A DNA stretch of 64,000 bases from Pseudomonas anguilliseptica (GTDB lineage: Bacteria > Pseudomonadota > Gammaproteobacteria > Pseudomonadales > Pseudomonadaceae). The stretch covers positions 868,001-932,000 of the forward strand of contig NZ_JAEIOI010000001.1 in the NCBI RefSeq assembly GCF_021375795.1, read 5' to 3'. A model generated the notes under the pieces. That model did no database searches and was not told the DNA's origin. It was given only the letters and a program-made list of their open reading frames with translations. Position numbers and translations under genes: made by a program. Positions within the stretch are counted from its first letter, which is position 1. Each line of letters starts with the position of its first letter. Below, piece by piece: positions 7,532 through 16,114 of this stretch.

Positions 7532-9595
7532 TTAGAGTGTGGCCGGGTTGGCGGTGCTGTTCAGGCGGCGGGCCTGTTTCAGGTAGGTGGTCAGCTCGCG
7601 CGCGGGCAGCGGCTTGCTGTACAGGTAACCCTGACCTTCGTTACAGCCCTGAGCGATGATGTAGGCCTCCTGCTCGACCGTTTCCACCCCTTCGGCGATG
7701 ACCTGCATGCCCAGGCTCTTACCCAACTGGATGATGGCGCGCACGATGGTGGCATCGTCTTCGTCTTCCAGCAGGTCTTGCACGAAACTCTTGTCGATCT
7801 TGATCTTGTCCAGCGGCAAGCTCTTCAGGTAGCTCAGCGAGGAGTAGCCAGTACCGAAGTCATCAATGGCGATCAGCGCGCCGGAGCGGCGCAGGCTGAG
7901 CAGGTGCTGGGCGGCGGTGTTGATGTCTTCCATCAGGCCGGTTTCGGTGACTTCCAGCTCCAGGCTGCGCAGCGGCAGGCGGTAGACCTGCATCAGGTTG
8001 TTCACTACGCGCGGCAGTTCGGCGTGGTGCAGCTGCACGGTGGACAGGTTGACCGCCATGCGCAGCTCGGTGAAACCCTGGTCATGCCATTCGCGCAGTT
8101 GGCGGCAGGTCTGGTCGAGAATCCATTCGCCAATCGGGATGATGGTGCCGTTCTGTTCGGCCAGCGGGATAAACAGATCTGGCGGTACGAAGCCATGCTG
8201 CGGATGCTGCCAGCGCAGCAGTGCTTCGACACCGACCACACTGTGGTCGCGGTAGTCGACCTGCGGCTGGTAGACCAGGTGCAGTTGATTCAGCGCCAGG
8301 GCGTCGCGCAGATCTTTTTCCAGTTCGCGGCGGCGGCGCATTTCGCTGTCGACGCTGGCGATATAGAACTGGTAGCGGTTGCGTGAACGGCTCTTGGCCA
8401 GTGTCATGGTCTGTTCGGCTTTCTGCAGCAGCTTCTCGGTGCTGTCGCCATCTTCCGGGAACAGGGTGATGCCGATGGTGGCGCGCAGGCGCACTTGCTG
8501 CTGATCGAGCATAAACGGGTTGTCGAGGTCGTCGAGTACGCTCTGCGCCAGCTCGGCGGCTTCGTAGGGTTGCTCGATATCGGCTTGCACCAGGGCGAAC
8601 TGGTCGCCACCCAGGCGGGCCAGCGCACCGAGGCGGCCGCTGTGGCTGCGCAGGCGGTCCGAGAGGGCCAGCAGCAATTGGTCGCCGGTCTGGTAGCTGA
8701 ACTGTTCGTTGATACCCTTGAAGTCATCCAGGCCGACGCACAGCACGGCGACGCGACGCTGCAAGCGGCCGGCGTCTTCGAGAATCTGGTCGAGTTGCTG
8801 TTGCAGTTGCTGGCGGTTGGGCAGGCCGGTGAGGAAATCATACTGGGCCATGCGCAGCAGGCTGTTCTCCGCTTCGCGGCGCAGATTGGTATTGCGTTCG
8901 ATGGAGGAGAGCAGCTGGTTGGCGGTGTTGATCCACAAGCCCAGTTCGTTTTTCTCGTTGCCCTTGAGCATGGGTAGCTTGTGTTCGCTGGGGCGGTCCG
9001 GGTTGATGTTGGTCAGATGTTCGATGATCTTCGACAGCGGCTTGGTCAGCAGCCAGTGGTAGACCAGGTACAGCACCAGGCCCATGGCCAGGGCGCGCAG
9101 TACACCGGAGATAAAGATGATCACCGAGTTGGTGACGAAGCTCTCGCCGTAAGGCGCTGTGTCGAGGGTGATGCTGAGGTCGCCGTAGTATTCGCTGTAG
9201 GGGCCGCGGCCGACCAGTTGGGTGGTGAAGTTCTGTTCCTTGCCTAGGATCGGGTCAGTCAGCCAGCGGGTGGGGATATCAACCTGCTCGCGGGCCTTCT
9301 CTGCCAGCATCGGCTCGTTGGGATGGCCAATGGCGGCCATGCGCACCGACTCGTGCTGGAACAGGCCTTCGATGACCTGCATGCCCATTTCCCGGTCGAG
9401 GCTGTAGACCGCCTGGGTGGACGGGTCACGGAACATGCCGAGGATCCGGTGCGCGTCGTTGGCGACTGCCTGGCGTGTTTTGTACACGTCGAAAACAATC
9501 TGCGCAAAGCTCAAGACCACGCCGACGATAAGTGCCGAGAGCAGCACTACGCGGAGCAACTTAAGTGACAAGCTGTTTTTGAGTTCCAGCTTCAA
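7532..9595 (-). CDS. bifA: c-di-GMP phosphodiesterase BifA (GGDQF-EAL)
   Basis: A 687-residue inner-membrane protein: TM helices at about 16-36 and 156-183 flank a periplasmic sensor region, followed by a HAMP-like linker, a GGDEF domain whose signature is degenerate (GGDQF, 329-333) and an EAL domain with an intact EALLRW (457-462), ETGLMED and DDFGTGYSS. The GGDQF/EAL combination, membrane layout and position beside sodB and the imelysin locus match P. aeruginosa BifA, which hydrolyses c-di-GMP and controls biofilm versus swarming. No RxxD inhibitory site precedes GGDQF, consistent with a non-cyclase domain. Start chosen at the first ATG, preceding a basic N-terminus. Confidence 0.92.
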   Translation of the reverse strand: MKLELKNSLSLKLLRVVLLSALIVGVVLSFAQIVFDVYKTRQAVANDAHRILGMFRDPSTQAVYSLDREMGMQVIEGLFQHESVRMAAIGHPNEPMLAEKAREQVDIPTRWLTDPILGKEQNFTTQLVGRGPYSEYYGDLSITLDTAPYGESFVTNSVIIFISGVLRALAMGLVLYLVYHWLLTKPLSKIIEHLTNINPDRPSEHKLPMLKGNEKNELGLWINTANQLLSSIERNTNLRREAENSLLRMAQYDFLTGLPNRQQLQQQLDQILEDAGRLQRRVAVLCVGLDDFKGINEQFSYQTGDQLLLALSDRLRSHSGRLGALARLGGDQFALVQADIEQPYEAAELAQSVLDDLDNPFMLDQQQVRLRATIGITLFPEDGDSTEKLLQKAEQTMTLAKSRSRNRYQFYIASVDSEMRRRRELEKDLRDALALNQLHLVYQPQVDYRDHSVVGVEALLRWQHPQHGFVPPDLFIPLAEQNGTIIPIGEWILDQTCRQLREWHDQGFTELRMAVNLSTVQLHHAELPRVVNNLMQVYRLPLRSLELEVTETGLMEDINTAAQHLLSLRRSGALIAIDDFGTGYSSLSYLKSLPLDKIKIDKSFVQDLLEDEDDATIVRAIIQLGKSLGMQVIAEGVETVEQEAYIIAQGCNEGQGYLYSKPLPARELTTYLKQARRLNSTANPATL

Positions 9596-9745
9596 GTGAC
9601 GATTCCTTGTTTGAGGCCTGCGGCGTCAGACGCTACTGAGTATTGGCAAAGTCGCGCTTGCAGTCAAAGGGCCATTACCAAAGTTTGTCGAACAAAATTC
9701 AGTTGCGCAGCGATGGCGCGGATGTAGGCGGCTGTACTAGGTGTC

Positions 9746-9762
9746 TGCACTGTGTCGGTGCG
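9746..9762 (+). promoter_or_regulatory. NtrC-type enhancer site upstream of amt
   Basis: TGCACTGTGTCGGTGCG fits the NtrC dyad pattern TGCACY-N5-GGTGCR at every fixed position. It ends 39 bp before the sigma-54 -24 element, a normal place for an enhancer-binding site. Confidence 0.65.
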
Positions 9763-9800
9763 GGTTGCCCGCGGCTTGAGCGCCGTTTGGCGGTTTTTTT

Positions 9801-9815
9801 TGGCATGAGAGTTGC
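9801..9815 (+). promoter_or_regulatory. sigma-54 (-24/-12) promoter of amt
   Basis: TGGCATGAGAGTTGC has GG and GC separated by exactly 10 bp and matches the sigma-54 consensus TGGCAC-N5-TTGC with one change. Transcription would begin about 25 bp before the amt ATG. With the NtrC-type dyad upstream, this predicts induction by nitrogen limitation. Confidence 0.75.
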
Positions 9816-9850
9816 GAAGCCCCGCTATACACCGGATGGGGGATGCTGCA

Positions 9851-11413
9851 ATGAAAGCTCGATTGGTAGGGTCTGTTGCCGTTTCGTCGCGAACCGCGTT
9901 GCCGCGCAAAATTTCGCCAGGCCAGGCGGAGGGCGCAGGTAATGGTTGTTCCCTTGCCAAGTCCTCCAACACCGCATGGCGAAATTTTGCGCGCAACCCG
10001 AAGGGCCGGGCCTGTTTTTGTGCGATGCAGCGTTTCTCGACGCTCATTTGGAACAACCAAACTTCGCGTCTCGTGCCTTGCCTCGCACCAAAACAGGCTT
10101 CGACGCGGCCGCGAACGAAATGGCAACAGACCCTCGGGATAGCTGCATTTGGGGTTTCCCCTTTGGCTCAGGCGGCCAGCGATGAGGCGATCAATACCGC
10201 CTGGCTGGTGTTGGCCAGTGTGCTGGTGTTCTTTATGCAGGCCGGCTTCGCCTTGCTGGAAAGCGGCATGTCGCGGGCGAAGAATGCGGTCAATGTGATG
10301 ATGAAAAATTACATGGACGGCTGCGTCGGTGGCATCACCTTCTGGCTGCTGGGCTTCGGCCTGATGTTCGGCAGCAATATCACCGGCTGGTTTGGCATGA
10401 GCCATTTCGCGCCACATACCGGCGAGCCTTGGGATTTCACCTTTTTGCTGTTTCAGATGATGTTCGCGGCCACGGCGGCGACCATCGCCAGTGGCGCGAT
10501 GGCCGAGCGCACGCGTTACTCGGCCTACCTGATTGGTGCGGTGGTGATCAGCGGCTTTATCTATCCGGTGTTCGGCAGCTGGGTATGGAGCGGCATTTAC
10601 GGTGGTCAGGGATGGTTGGCGGCCATGGGCTTTATCGATTTTGCCGGCTCGACCGTGGTGCACAGCATCGGCGCCTGGTGCGCACTGGCCGGCATTCTGG
10701 TGCTGGGGCCGCGCCTGGGACGTTTTGCGGCGGACGGTACGCCGCGCAGCATTCCCGGGCATAACCTCAGCCTGGTGGCCTTGGGTGGTTTTATCCTCTG
10801 GGTCGGCTGGTTTGGCTTCAATGCCGGCAGCAGCCTGGAGATGAATGTCAGCCTTGGCCTGATTGCCCTGAATACCCATCTGGCAGCCTCGGCCGGAGCG
10901 CTGGGGGCTTTTCTGGCGCAGCGCAGCACCTCCAGTCCGGTGCTGCTGACGACTACAGTGAATGGTTCGCTCGGCGGCCTGGTCGGCATCACCGCTGGTT
11001 GCGCAACCATGTCGCCGCTGTTTGCCCTGCTGACCGGGTTGGTGGCCGGTGGTGTGGTGGTGTTCGGTATGCGCCTGCTGGAGCGCTGGCAGCTGGATGA
11101 TGTGGTCGGCGCCGTGCCCGTGCATGGCTTTGCCGGTGTCTGGGGCACCGTGGCGGCCGGGCTGTTCTTCAGTGGTGACCTGTTCAACTGGTCACGGGTC
11201 GGGGTGCAGCTGCTGGGCGCCGGGGTGGCCTTTGTCTGGGCTTTCCCGCTGGCGCTGATGCTCTACCTGTTGCTGGCGAAAACCCTTGGTCTGCGCACGT
11301 CTACCCAGCACGAGCAGCGCGGCCTGGACTATGCCGAGCATGCCGAGGTGGGCTATCCGGAATTCAACCTGGCGGTGACCTTCGACAACAACGACATGCC
11401 AAGGAGGGCGTGA
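9851..11413 (+). CDS. amt: ammonium transporter (Amt family), signal peptide interrupted by an insertion
   Basis: The 520-residue frame reads as Amt from about residue 100 onward: LLESGMSRAKNAVN, the conserved FAGSTVVHSIGAW, GWFGFNAGS and DVVGAVPVHGFAGVWG with the two pore His regions, and about eleven TM helices. It is an inner-membrane channel for NH4+/NH3. The first six codons (MKARLV) and the hydrophobic stretch LGIAAFGVSPLAQAA look like two halves of one signal peptide split by about 265 bp of inverted-repeat DNA that happens to keep the frame open. The product may be mis-targeted, or translation may restart within the element (an in-frame GTG precedes PCLAPK). A sigma-54 promoter and NtrC-type site lie upstream; the partner gene follows 1 bp later. 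Confidence 0.85.
   Translation: MKARLVGSVAVSSRTALPRKISPGQAEGAGNGCSLAKSSNTAWRNFARNPKGRACFCAMQRFSTLIWNNQTSRLVPCLAPKQASTRPRTKWQQTLGIAAFGVSPLAQAASDEAINTAWLVLASVLVFFMQAGFALLESGMSRAKNAVNVMMKNYMDGCVGGITFWLLGFGLMFGSNITGWFGMSHFAPHTGEPWDFTFLLFQMMFAATAATIASGAMAERTRYSAYLIGAVVISGFIYPVFGSWVWSGIYGGQGWLAAMGFIDFAGSTVVHSIGAWCALAGILVLGPRLGRFAADGTPRSIPGHNLSLVALGGFILWVGWFGFNAGSSLEMNVSLGLIALNTHLAASAGALGAFLAQRSTSSPVLLTTTVNGSLGGLVGITAGCATMSPLFALLTGLVAGGVVVFGMRLLERWQLDDVVGAVPVHGFAGVWGTVAAGLFFSGDLFNWSRVGVQLLGAGVAFVWAFPLALMLYLLLAKTLGLRTSTQHEQRGLDYAEHAEVGYPEFNLAVTFDNNDMPRRA
9869..10133. mobile_element. MITE-like element with nested inverted repeats, inserted in amt
   Basis: The ends are inverted: GGGTCTGTTGCCGTTTCGT on the left and, read in reverse complement on the right, GGGTCTGTTGCCATTTCGT. 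Inside are a perfect 16-bp inverted repeat (GCGCAAAATTTCGCCA at 9904-9919 against 9977-9992) and another near-perfect pair (GCCTGTTTTTGTGCGA, starting near 10010, against 10084-10099). It is about 265 bp, non-coding, with no transposase. I see no clear target-site duplication. The layout fits a miniature inverted-repeat element mobilised in trans; I cannot name a parent IS. Confidence 0.7.
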
Positions 11414-11414
11414 G

Positions 11415-12059
11415 ATGAGTCTGACTACTCGCCGACGGGCGATCTATACCGGCCTGGCCGGACACTTCGCCGAGGACGAGCTGCTGGCCGTGCTGGCGCT
11501 GTGGGAAAGCAAATACGCCGATAAGCCACCGTTTGCCCTCAATGAGTTTCTCGGTGAGGTGGCTGCTACCAGCGAGCGCAAGCTGGAGCGCGCCAAGCTC
11601 TACCGCGAATTGGTGGGGGCGCTGACCGGGCCGTTGTCGGCGTTGCTACCAGACCCGGAACCGCAGTTGCTCAGTTGGCGGCAGCGCATGGGCCTGGGTG
11701 CGCCAGCGAGCGTTGCGGCGGACGTACAGGCGCGGCATACCTTCGAGGCCTTGAGCCGGGTGCTGTTCAACGAACTGGATGCCGGCCTGCTGCCACGCCT
11801 GCAACGCTTTGCTGCGGGCAATCTGAGCAACCTGCGCGGCAGCAATGAGCAGCGCCTGCGCGTGCGGGCCTGGCTGGAGCAGGGCGCGGAATTGGAACTG
11901 GCTGGCCTGGGGCTGGAGCAGCTGCGGCAGTTGCTCAATCTGCTGTACATAGGCCTGTGTGAGTACCTGGGGCCCGTGGTGGCCGATCAGCGTCTGACTC
12001 AGGCGGTGCAGCAAGTCGAGGCGCTGCACCTGGCTTTTGCGCCGCGCAAGCTCTTGTAA
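11415..12059 (+). CDS. uncharacterised protein co-transcribed with amt
   Basis: A 214-residue, Leu-rich, largely helical soluble protein beginning MSLTTRRRAIYTGLAGHF, with no signal peptide, TM segment or motif I recognise. Its ATG lies 1 bp after the amt stop, with AAGGAGG just upstream inside the end of amt, so the two are translationally linked and should share the sigma-54/NtrC control. It is not a PII (GlnK) protein, the usual partner of Amt: it lacks the T-loop and PII length. The role could be a cytoplasmic partner or a nitrogen-status protein; this is inference from position only. Confidence 0.75.
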   Translation: MSLTTRRRAIYTGLAGHFAEDELLAVLALWESKYADKPPFALNEFLGEVAATSERKLERAKLYRELVGALTGPLSALLPDPEPQLLSWRQRMGLGAPASVAADVQARHTFEALSRVLFNELDAGLLPRLQRFAAGNLSNLRGSNEQRLRVRAWLEQGAELELAGLGLEQLRQLLNLLYIGLCEYLGPVVADQRLTQAVQQVEALHLAFAPRKLL

Positions 12060-12074
12060 AACGCAGGTGCAGAA

Positions 12075-12109
12075 AACAAGAAACCCGGCACATGGCCGGG
12101 TTTCTTGTT
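12075..12109. terminator. bidirectional Rho-independent terminator
   Basis: A perfect 15-bp stem AACAAGAAACCCGGC/GCCGGGTTTCTTGTT with a 5-nt loop, between the convergent amt operon and sodB. Confidence 0.88.
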
Positions 12110-12125
12110 ATTCGGGAGCGCTGAC

Positions 12126-12707
12126 TTAGGCGGCGTAGTTTTTCGCTACGAAGTCCCAGTTCACCAGGTTCCAGAATGCCTCAACATACTTCGGACGCAG
12201 GTTGCGGTAGTCGATGTAGTAGGCGTGTTCCCAAACGTCGCAGGTCAGCAGCGGGGTGTCGCCGCTGGTCAGCGGGCAGCCGGCGCCGATGGTGCTGGCC
12301 AGAGCCAGGGAACCGTCAGCCTTTTTCACCAGCCAGCCCCAGCCGGAGCCGAAGGTGCCGATGGAAACCTTGCTGAACTCTTCCTTGAACTTGTCGAAGG
12401 AACCGAAGGCAGCGTTGATCGCATCAGCCAGGGCACCCGTCGGCTGGCCACCGGCGTTAGGCGCCAGGCAGTTCCAGTAGAAGGTGTGGTTCCAGACCTG
12501 AGCGGCGTTGTTGAAGATGCCGCCGGAGGAGGTCTTGACGATCTCTTCCAGGGTTTTGCCTTCGAACTCGGTGCCTGGGACCAGGTTGTTCAGGTTCACG
12601 ACATAGGTGTTGTGGTGCTTGTCGTGGTGGAATTCCAAGGTTTCCTTGGAAATGTGCGGCTGCAGAGCGTCATGTGCGTAGGGCAGCGGCGGCAATTCGA
12701 AAGCCAT
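12126..12707 (-). CDS. sodB: iron superoxide dismutase
   Basis: A 193-residue cytoplasmic enzyme converting superoxide to O2 and H2O2. The four metal ligands of the Fe/Mn-SOD family are visible at His27, His74, Asp157 and His161 (DVWEHAYY). [19 protein letters not shown] at the N-terminus and [16 protein letters not shown] are typical of the iron form. The length is normal for SodB. Start ATG at 12707 with AGGAG upstream. It is convergent with the amt operon and separated from it by a strong terminator. As in other pseudomonads it is expected to respond to iron supply, but no Fur site is evident here. Confidence 0.96.
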   Translation of the reverse strand: MAFELPPLPYAHDALQPHISKETLEFHHDKHHNTYVVNLNNLVPGTEFEGKTLEEIVKTSSGGIFNNAAQVWNHTFYWNCLAPNAGGQPTGALADAINAAFGSFDKFKEEFSKVSIGTFGSGWGWLVKKADGSLALASTIGAGCPLTSGDTPLLTCDVWEHAYYIDYRNLRPKYVEAFWNLVNWDFVAKNYAA

Positions 12708-12895
12708 TGTCTATCTCCTAATCAGGTCAGGTGCGGTGTGCGCGAAGCCGATCACGGGCGGCCATCTCAGCGGCGTGAGTTATCTCTTTGCGCCGCAAGC
12801 CCTGAATCATAGCACCGGCCCTGCGCCTTAAACACGCGGCAACTGTGTGGAAAACCAACTTGGCGCGCTCTGCGCCGGCCTGCGGCAGTGCGGTT

Positions 12896-13507
12896 TCAGC
12901 CTACTTGGCTGCCGTTGAGCAACTGCCAGGCAATACTGAACATCATCAGTGCCACGCCCAGGTCGATAAAACGCCAGGTGCTCGGGCGCGCCAGCCAGGG
13001 GGCGAGCCAGGCCGCGCCCAGAGCCAGGCAGAAGAACCAGAGCAATGAAGCGCTGGCCGCACCCAGGGCATAGGCGCCGGGCACCGGCTGTTGTGCGCCG
13101 AGTGAGCCGATCAGCAGGACTGTATCGAGGTACACATGCGGATTGAGCAAGGTCACCGCCAGGGCCGCCAGCAGCACGGCCTTGCGTGAGCGCGGGCCGC
13201 TGTCGGCGCTGTAGCCCATGGCCTGCGGGCGGCTGGCCCGCAGCAGAGCCTGAGCGCCATACCAGAGCAGAAAAGCCGCGCCGCCCCAGCGCGCCACGCC
13301 CAGCAGAATCGGGTTTTGCGCCAGCACGGCAGCCAGGCCAAAGACGCCGGCGGCCACCAGTAGGGCATCGCAAACCACGCAGAGCAGCGCCACCGGCAGG
13401 TGATGCTCACGGCGCAGGCTTTGCGCCAACACGAAGGCGTTCTGCGCGCCGAGGGCAATGATCAGCCCGGCGGCGATCAGTAATCCGTTGCTGTAGCTTT
13501 GCCACAT
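12896..13507 (-). CDS. LysE/ArgO family amino-acid exporter
   Basis: A 203-residue membrane protein with about six TM helices. The signature GLIIALGAQNAFVLAQSLRREH near the N-terminus (read as GAQNAFVL) and the LLNPHVYLDT segment are diagnostic of LysE/ArgO exporters of basic amino acids. The gene lies 5 bp behind the ACT-domain gene, and both diverge from argP, whose product activates argO in E. coli. Export of arginine or lysine under ArgP control is therefore the natural reading. Confidence 0.9.
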   Translation of the reverse strand: MWQSYSNGLLIAAGLIIALGAQNAFVLAQSLRREHHLPVALLCVVCDALLVAAGVFGLAAVLAQNPILLGVARWGGAAFLLWYGAQALLRASRPQAMGYSADSGPRSRKAVLLAALAVTLLNPHVYLDTVLLIGSLGAQQPVPGAYALGAASASLLWFFCLALGAAWLAPWLARPSTWRFIDLGVALMMFSIAWQLLNGSQVG

Positions 13508-13512
13508 CTCAG

Positions 13513-13914
13513 TTACTCCGTCTGTGCACTGAGCTGTTGCAGAACCGCCAGTGCGCGCGGCCCATCGACATGGGCGACGAACAGGTGGTCGTGGTAGAAG
13601 CCGGCGATCACGTTGCAGCTGATCCCGGCTTGCGCCAGAGCGCTGGCAACGGCAGCCGTCAAGCCGACGGCTTCCAGCGCCGAATGCACATGCAGCGTCA
13701 GCCAGGCGGCCACGTAGCTGAATGGCAAGCCCAAGTGTTCGGCTTGCTGGTGCGGCAGGATCACCGTGAGGCCTTCGGCTTCCTGAAAGCTGCCCAGCGG
13801 TTGTATGCCTTGTAGCTGCGCGGCGTCGCTTAAACAGCAGAACACGTAAGCGCCCTCGTTCAGCTGTGGGCTCATGCTGCGCAGCAAGGTGGTCAGTGAG
13901 GTTTCGCCGGCCAT
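13513..13914 (-). CDS. ACT-domain protein
   Basis: A 133-residue cytoplasmic protein beginning MAGETSLTTLLRSMSPQL. It has two ACT-like halves (YVFCCLSD...GLTVILPHQQAEHLG, then WLTLHVHSALEAVGLTAAVASALAQAGISCNVIAGFYHDHLFV). The ATG at 13914 was preferred to an upstream start because the extra 28 residues are His/Gln-rich and unlike the family. It is directly upstream of the LysE-type exporter and divergent from argP, so it may sense an amino acid for that system. The ligand is unknown. Confidence 0.8.
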   Translation of the reverse strand: MAGETSLTTLLRSMSPQLNEGAYVFCCLSDAAQLQGIQPLGSFQEAEGLTVILPHQQAEHLGLPFSYVAAWLTLHVHSALEAVGLTAAVASALAQAGISCNVIAGFYHDHLFVAHVDGPRALAVLQQLSAQTE

Positions 13915-14012
13915 GTGGTTTGCCTGTTCCGAGTGGTGATGCTGGTCAGTCTGCTGTGGCTGGGTATATAAGAGAAACCAATAATCCTGATTGCTCATTA
14001 GGAATTCTTATT

Positions 14013-14909
14013 TTGCTGGATTACAAACTACTCGCCGCTTTGGCCGCTGTTGTCGAGCAGGCCGGCTTCGAGCGGGCGGCGCAGGTGCTGGGATTGTCGC
14101 AGTCGGCGGTGTCGCAGCGGATCAAGCTGCTCGAGGCGCGCGTTGGTCAGCCGGTGCTGGTGCGTGCGGTGCCGCCGGCGCCCACGGAAATCGGTCGGCG
14201 TCTACTTAACCATGTGCAACAGGTACGTTTGCTGGAGCGTGATATTCAGGCGCAGGTGCCGGGGCTGGATGAGGGCGGTTTGCCGGAGCGCCTGCGTATT
14301 GCCCTAAATGCCGACAGCCTGGCCACCTGGTGGGCTGGCGCTGTAGGCGCGTTCTGCACCGAACAGCGCTTGCTGCTGGATCTGGTGGTGGAAGATCAGG
14401 AGGTCGGCCTCAAGCGCATGCGCGCCGGTGAAGTCGCCGCTTGTGTATGCGCCAGCGAGCGCCCGGTAGCTGGTGCTCGGGCTGTCTTGCTGGGGGCGAT
14501 GCGTTATCGCGCCATGGCCAGCCCGGCGTTTATTGCCCGACATTTTCCAACAGGTGTGACGGCGCAGGCGCTGGCCCATGCGCCTGCCATCGTCTTCGGC
14601 CCGGATGATCTGTTGCAGCACCGCTACCTGTCCGGCCTTGGCGTGGAAGGCGGGTTTGCCCATCACCTGTGCCCGTCATCCGAGGGCTTTATCCGCCTGG
14701 CACAGGCCGGGTTTGGCTGGGGGTTGATCCCCGAACTGCAGGTGCAGCAGGAAACGGCCCGTGGCGAGCTGGTCGAATTGATCAGCAACCGGCCAATCGA
14801 TGTGCCGCTGTACTGGCACCACTGGCGTAATGGCGGTGAGCTGCTTAATCAGCTGACGCGCTACCTGACCCAGGCAGCAGGCCAAAGCCTGGTAGCGCTC
14901 AGGAAATAA
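14013..14909 (+). CDS. argP: LysR-family regulator ArgP (IciA)
   Basis: A 298-residue LysR-type regulator. The N-terminal winged HTH (MLDYKLLAALAAVVEQAGFERAA, then LGLSQSAVSQRIKLLEARVG) and the effector-binding domain match ArgP. I chose the TTG at 14013: AGGAA lies 8 nt upstream, MLDYKLLAAL aligns with known ArgP starts, and no in-frame ATG is close. It is divergent from the ACT-lysE genes, which it most likely regulates in response to arginine or lysine. Its 3' end overlaps the convergent neighbour by 11 bp. Confidence 0.88.
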   Translation: MLDYKLLAALAAVVEQAGFERAAQVLGLSQSAVSQRIKLLEARVGQPVLVRAVPPAPTEIGRRLLNHVQQVRLLERDIQAQVPGLDEGGLPERLRIALNADSLATWWAGAVGAFCTEQRLLLDLVVEDQEVGLKRMRAGEVAACVCASERPVAGARAVLLGAMRYRAMASPAFIARHFPTGVTAQALAHAPAIVFGPDDLLQHRYLSGLGVEGGFAHHLCPSSEGFIRLAQAGFGWGLIPELQVQQETARGELVELISNRPIDVPLYWHHWRNGGELLNQLTRYLTQAAGQSLVALRK

Positions 14910-15954
14910 CCACCTTGCTCGAGCCCGGCAGCTGTTCCACGCAGCGCTCGCCAAGCAGCTTGCTGGGGGTGAAGTAGCCGCCGGGGCCGTTGTAATCGAG
15001 CAAATGCCGCACGCTCAGCAAGGCGCCGTGCACGGTGACGTCATAACCATTGGCGGTTTCTAGGTGCGCGGTTTTTATCTCACCGGCGGCATTGCGCGCC
15101 TCACCCCACAGCCAGGTTCGCTGACGAGCGCGACTGGCTGCATCGGGACCGCTGACGCGCTTTTCGATCAGCCGCTTGAGCCAGTTCTGCACCGCATCCA
15201 GGCCCAGCAGGGCGCGCAGCGGGTCGATCAGGCGCATCACGATGGCGGCTGCCGTCGGCGTTGGCAGGTACACCTCGATATTGTCGATGCCGGTGGAGTG
15301 GTAGGCGGTGGACACGTCGCCCCAGGGAATGGTGACCGCCGGCTTTTCACCGCGGCCAAAGTTGATGGTGCGACGCTTATAGCCCAGTGGCACATCGGTG
15401 ATCACTCCTGCACGGCGTACCTTGCCGCCAAACTTCAGGCCTTCCACCGAGGTTTTTGCGGTACCGGGCGACAGCCCGCTGCCACTGTCAAAACCCAGCG
15501 CCAGGTGTGTGGCATCGGGCAGGGCCTGGTGCAGGCAGGCGGCCAGGCAATCACTGGGAATCACATCGAAGCCCACACCGGGGCAGACCACCACGCCCAG
15601 TTCGCGAGCCTGCTGATCACACTGGTGCGCGGCTTCGAATACGCTGATCTCGCCAGTGATATCGACATAGTGGGTGGCGCTGGCCAGGCAGGCTTCCAGC
15701 ATCGGTGCGCTGGTGGCGGAAAACGGCCCAGCGCAGTGGGCAACCACGGCGACATCCGCCAGTGCTTCCTTGGCGCGATCCAGTTGCTGGATATCGAATA
15801 TCCGGCATTCCAGGCCGAGCAGGCTGCCCAGCGCGTGCACCGCAGCCGGGTTGCGTCCGGCGAGAATGGGCGTGAGGCCCTGGCGCTTGGCTTCGGCTGC
15901 GATCAGGTGCCCGGTGTAGCCGTTGGCGCCGTAAATCATCCAGTGCGTCGACAT
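14899..15954 (-). CDS. saccharopine dehydrogenase-like / trans-acting enoyl reductase family protein
   Basis: A 351-residue protein with an N-terminal Rossmann fold (IYGANGYTGHLIAAEA, the GxxGxxG-type dinucleotide site at about 9-14). It shares with the saccharopine-dehydrogenase/trans-acting-ER family the segments VVAHCAGPFS, THYVDITGE and PGVGFDVIPSDCLA. The C-terminal half has GPGGYFTPSKLLG. It is a cytoplasmic NAD(P)-dependent oxidoreductase of unknown substrate. It is monocistronic, convergent with argP (11-bp overlap) and divergent from the epimerase-like gene at 16115. Confidence 0.82.
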   Translation of the reverse strand: MSTHWMIYGANGYTGHLIAAEAKRQGLTPILAGRNPAAVHALGSLLGLECRIFDIQQLDRAKEALADVAVVAHCAGPFSATSAPMLEACLASATHYVDITGEISVFEAAHQCDQQARELGVVVCPGVGFDVIPSDCLAACLHQALPDATHLALGFDSGSGLSPGTAKTSVEGLKFGGKVRRAGVITDVPLGYKRRTINFGRGEKPAVTIPWGDVSTAYHSTGIDNIEVYLPTPTAAAIVMRLIDPLRALLGLDAVQNWLKRLIEKRVSGPDAASRARQRTWLWGEARNAAGEIKTAHLETANGYDVTVHGALLSVRHLLDYNGPGGYFTPSKLLGERCVEQLPGSSKVVIS

Positions 15955-16114
15955 CCCATGCTCCTTTGTTGTTATCAGGTTTGCGCCTGGCAGCTTAGCC
16001 GCTGTGGGCGGCGCTGTTGCCTATCGCAGGGTGTGTGCGGTCGCTGATATGGCCTGCAATGCCACAGCGTGCGCTGCTAGAGTGGCGCATCAGCCAGGCT
16101 AAACGGGGGTTGCA

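Noticed and set aside
9664..10056. 130-aa minus-strand frame overlapping the insertion element
   Set aside because: No ribosome site or family, and its sequence is made largely of the inverted repeats; not taken as a transposase remnant.
9869..10133. full IS with transposase
   Set aside because: Too short, no transposase frame and no clear target duplication; called MITE-like only.
9737..11125. 462-aa minus-strand frame across amt
   Set aside because: Antisense to Amt, His/Gln-rich low-complexity translation, no domain.
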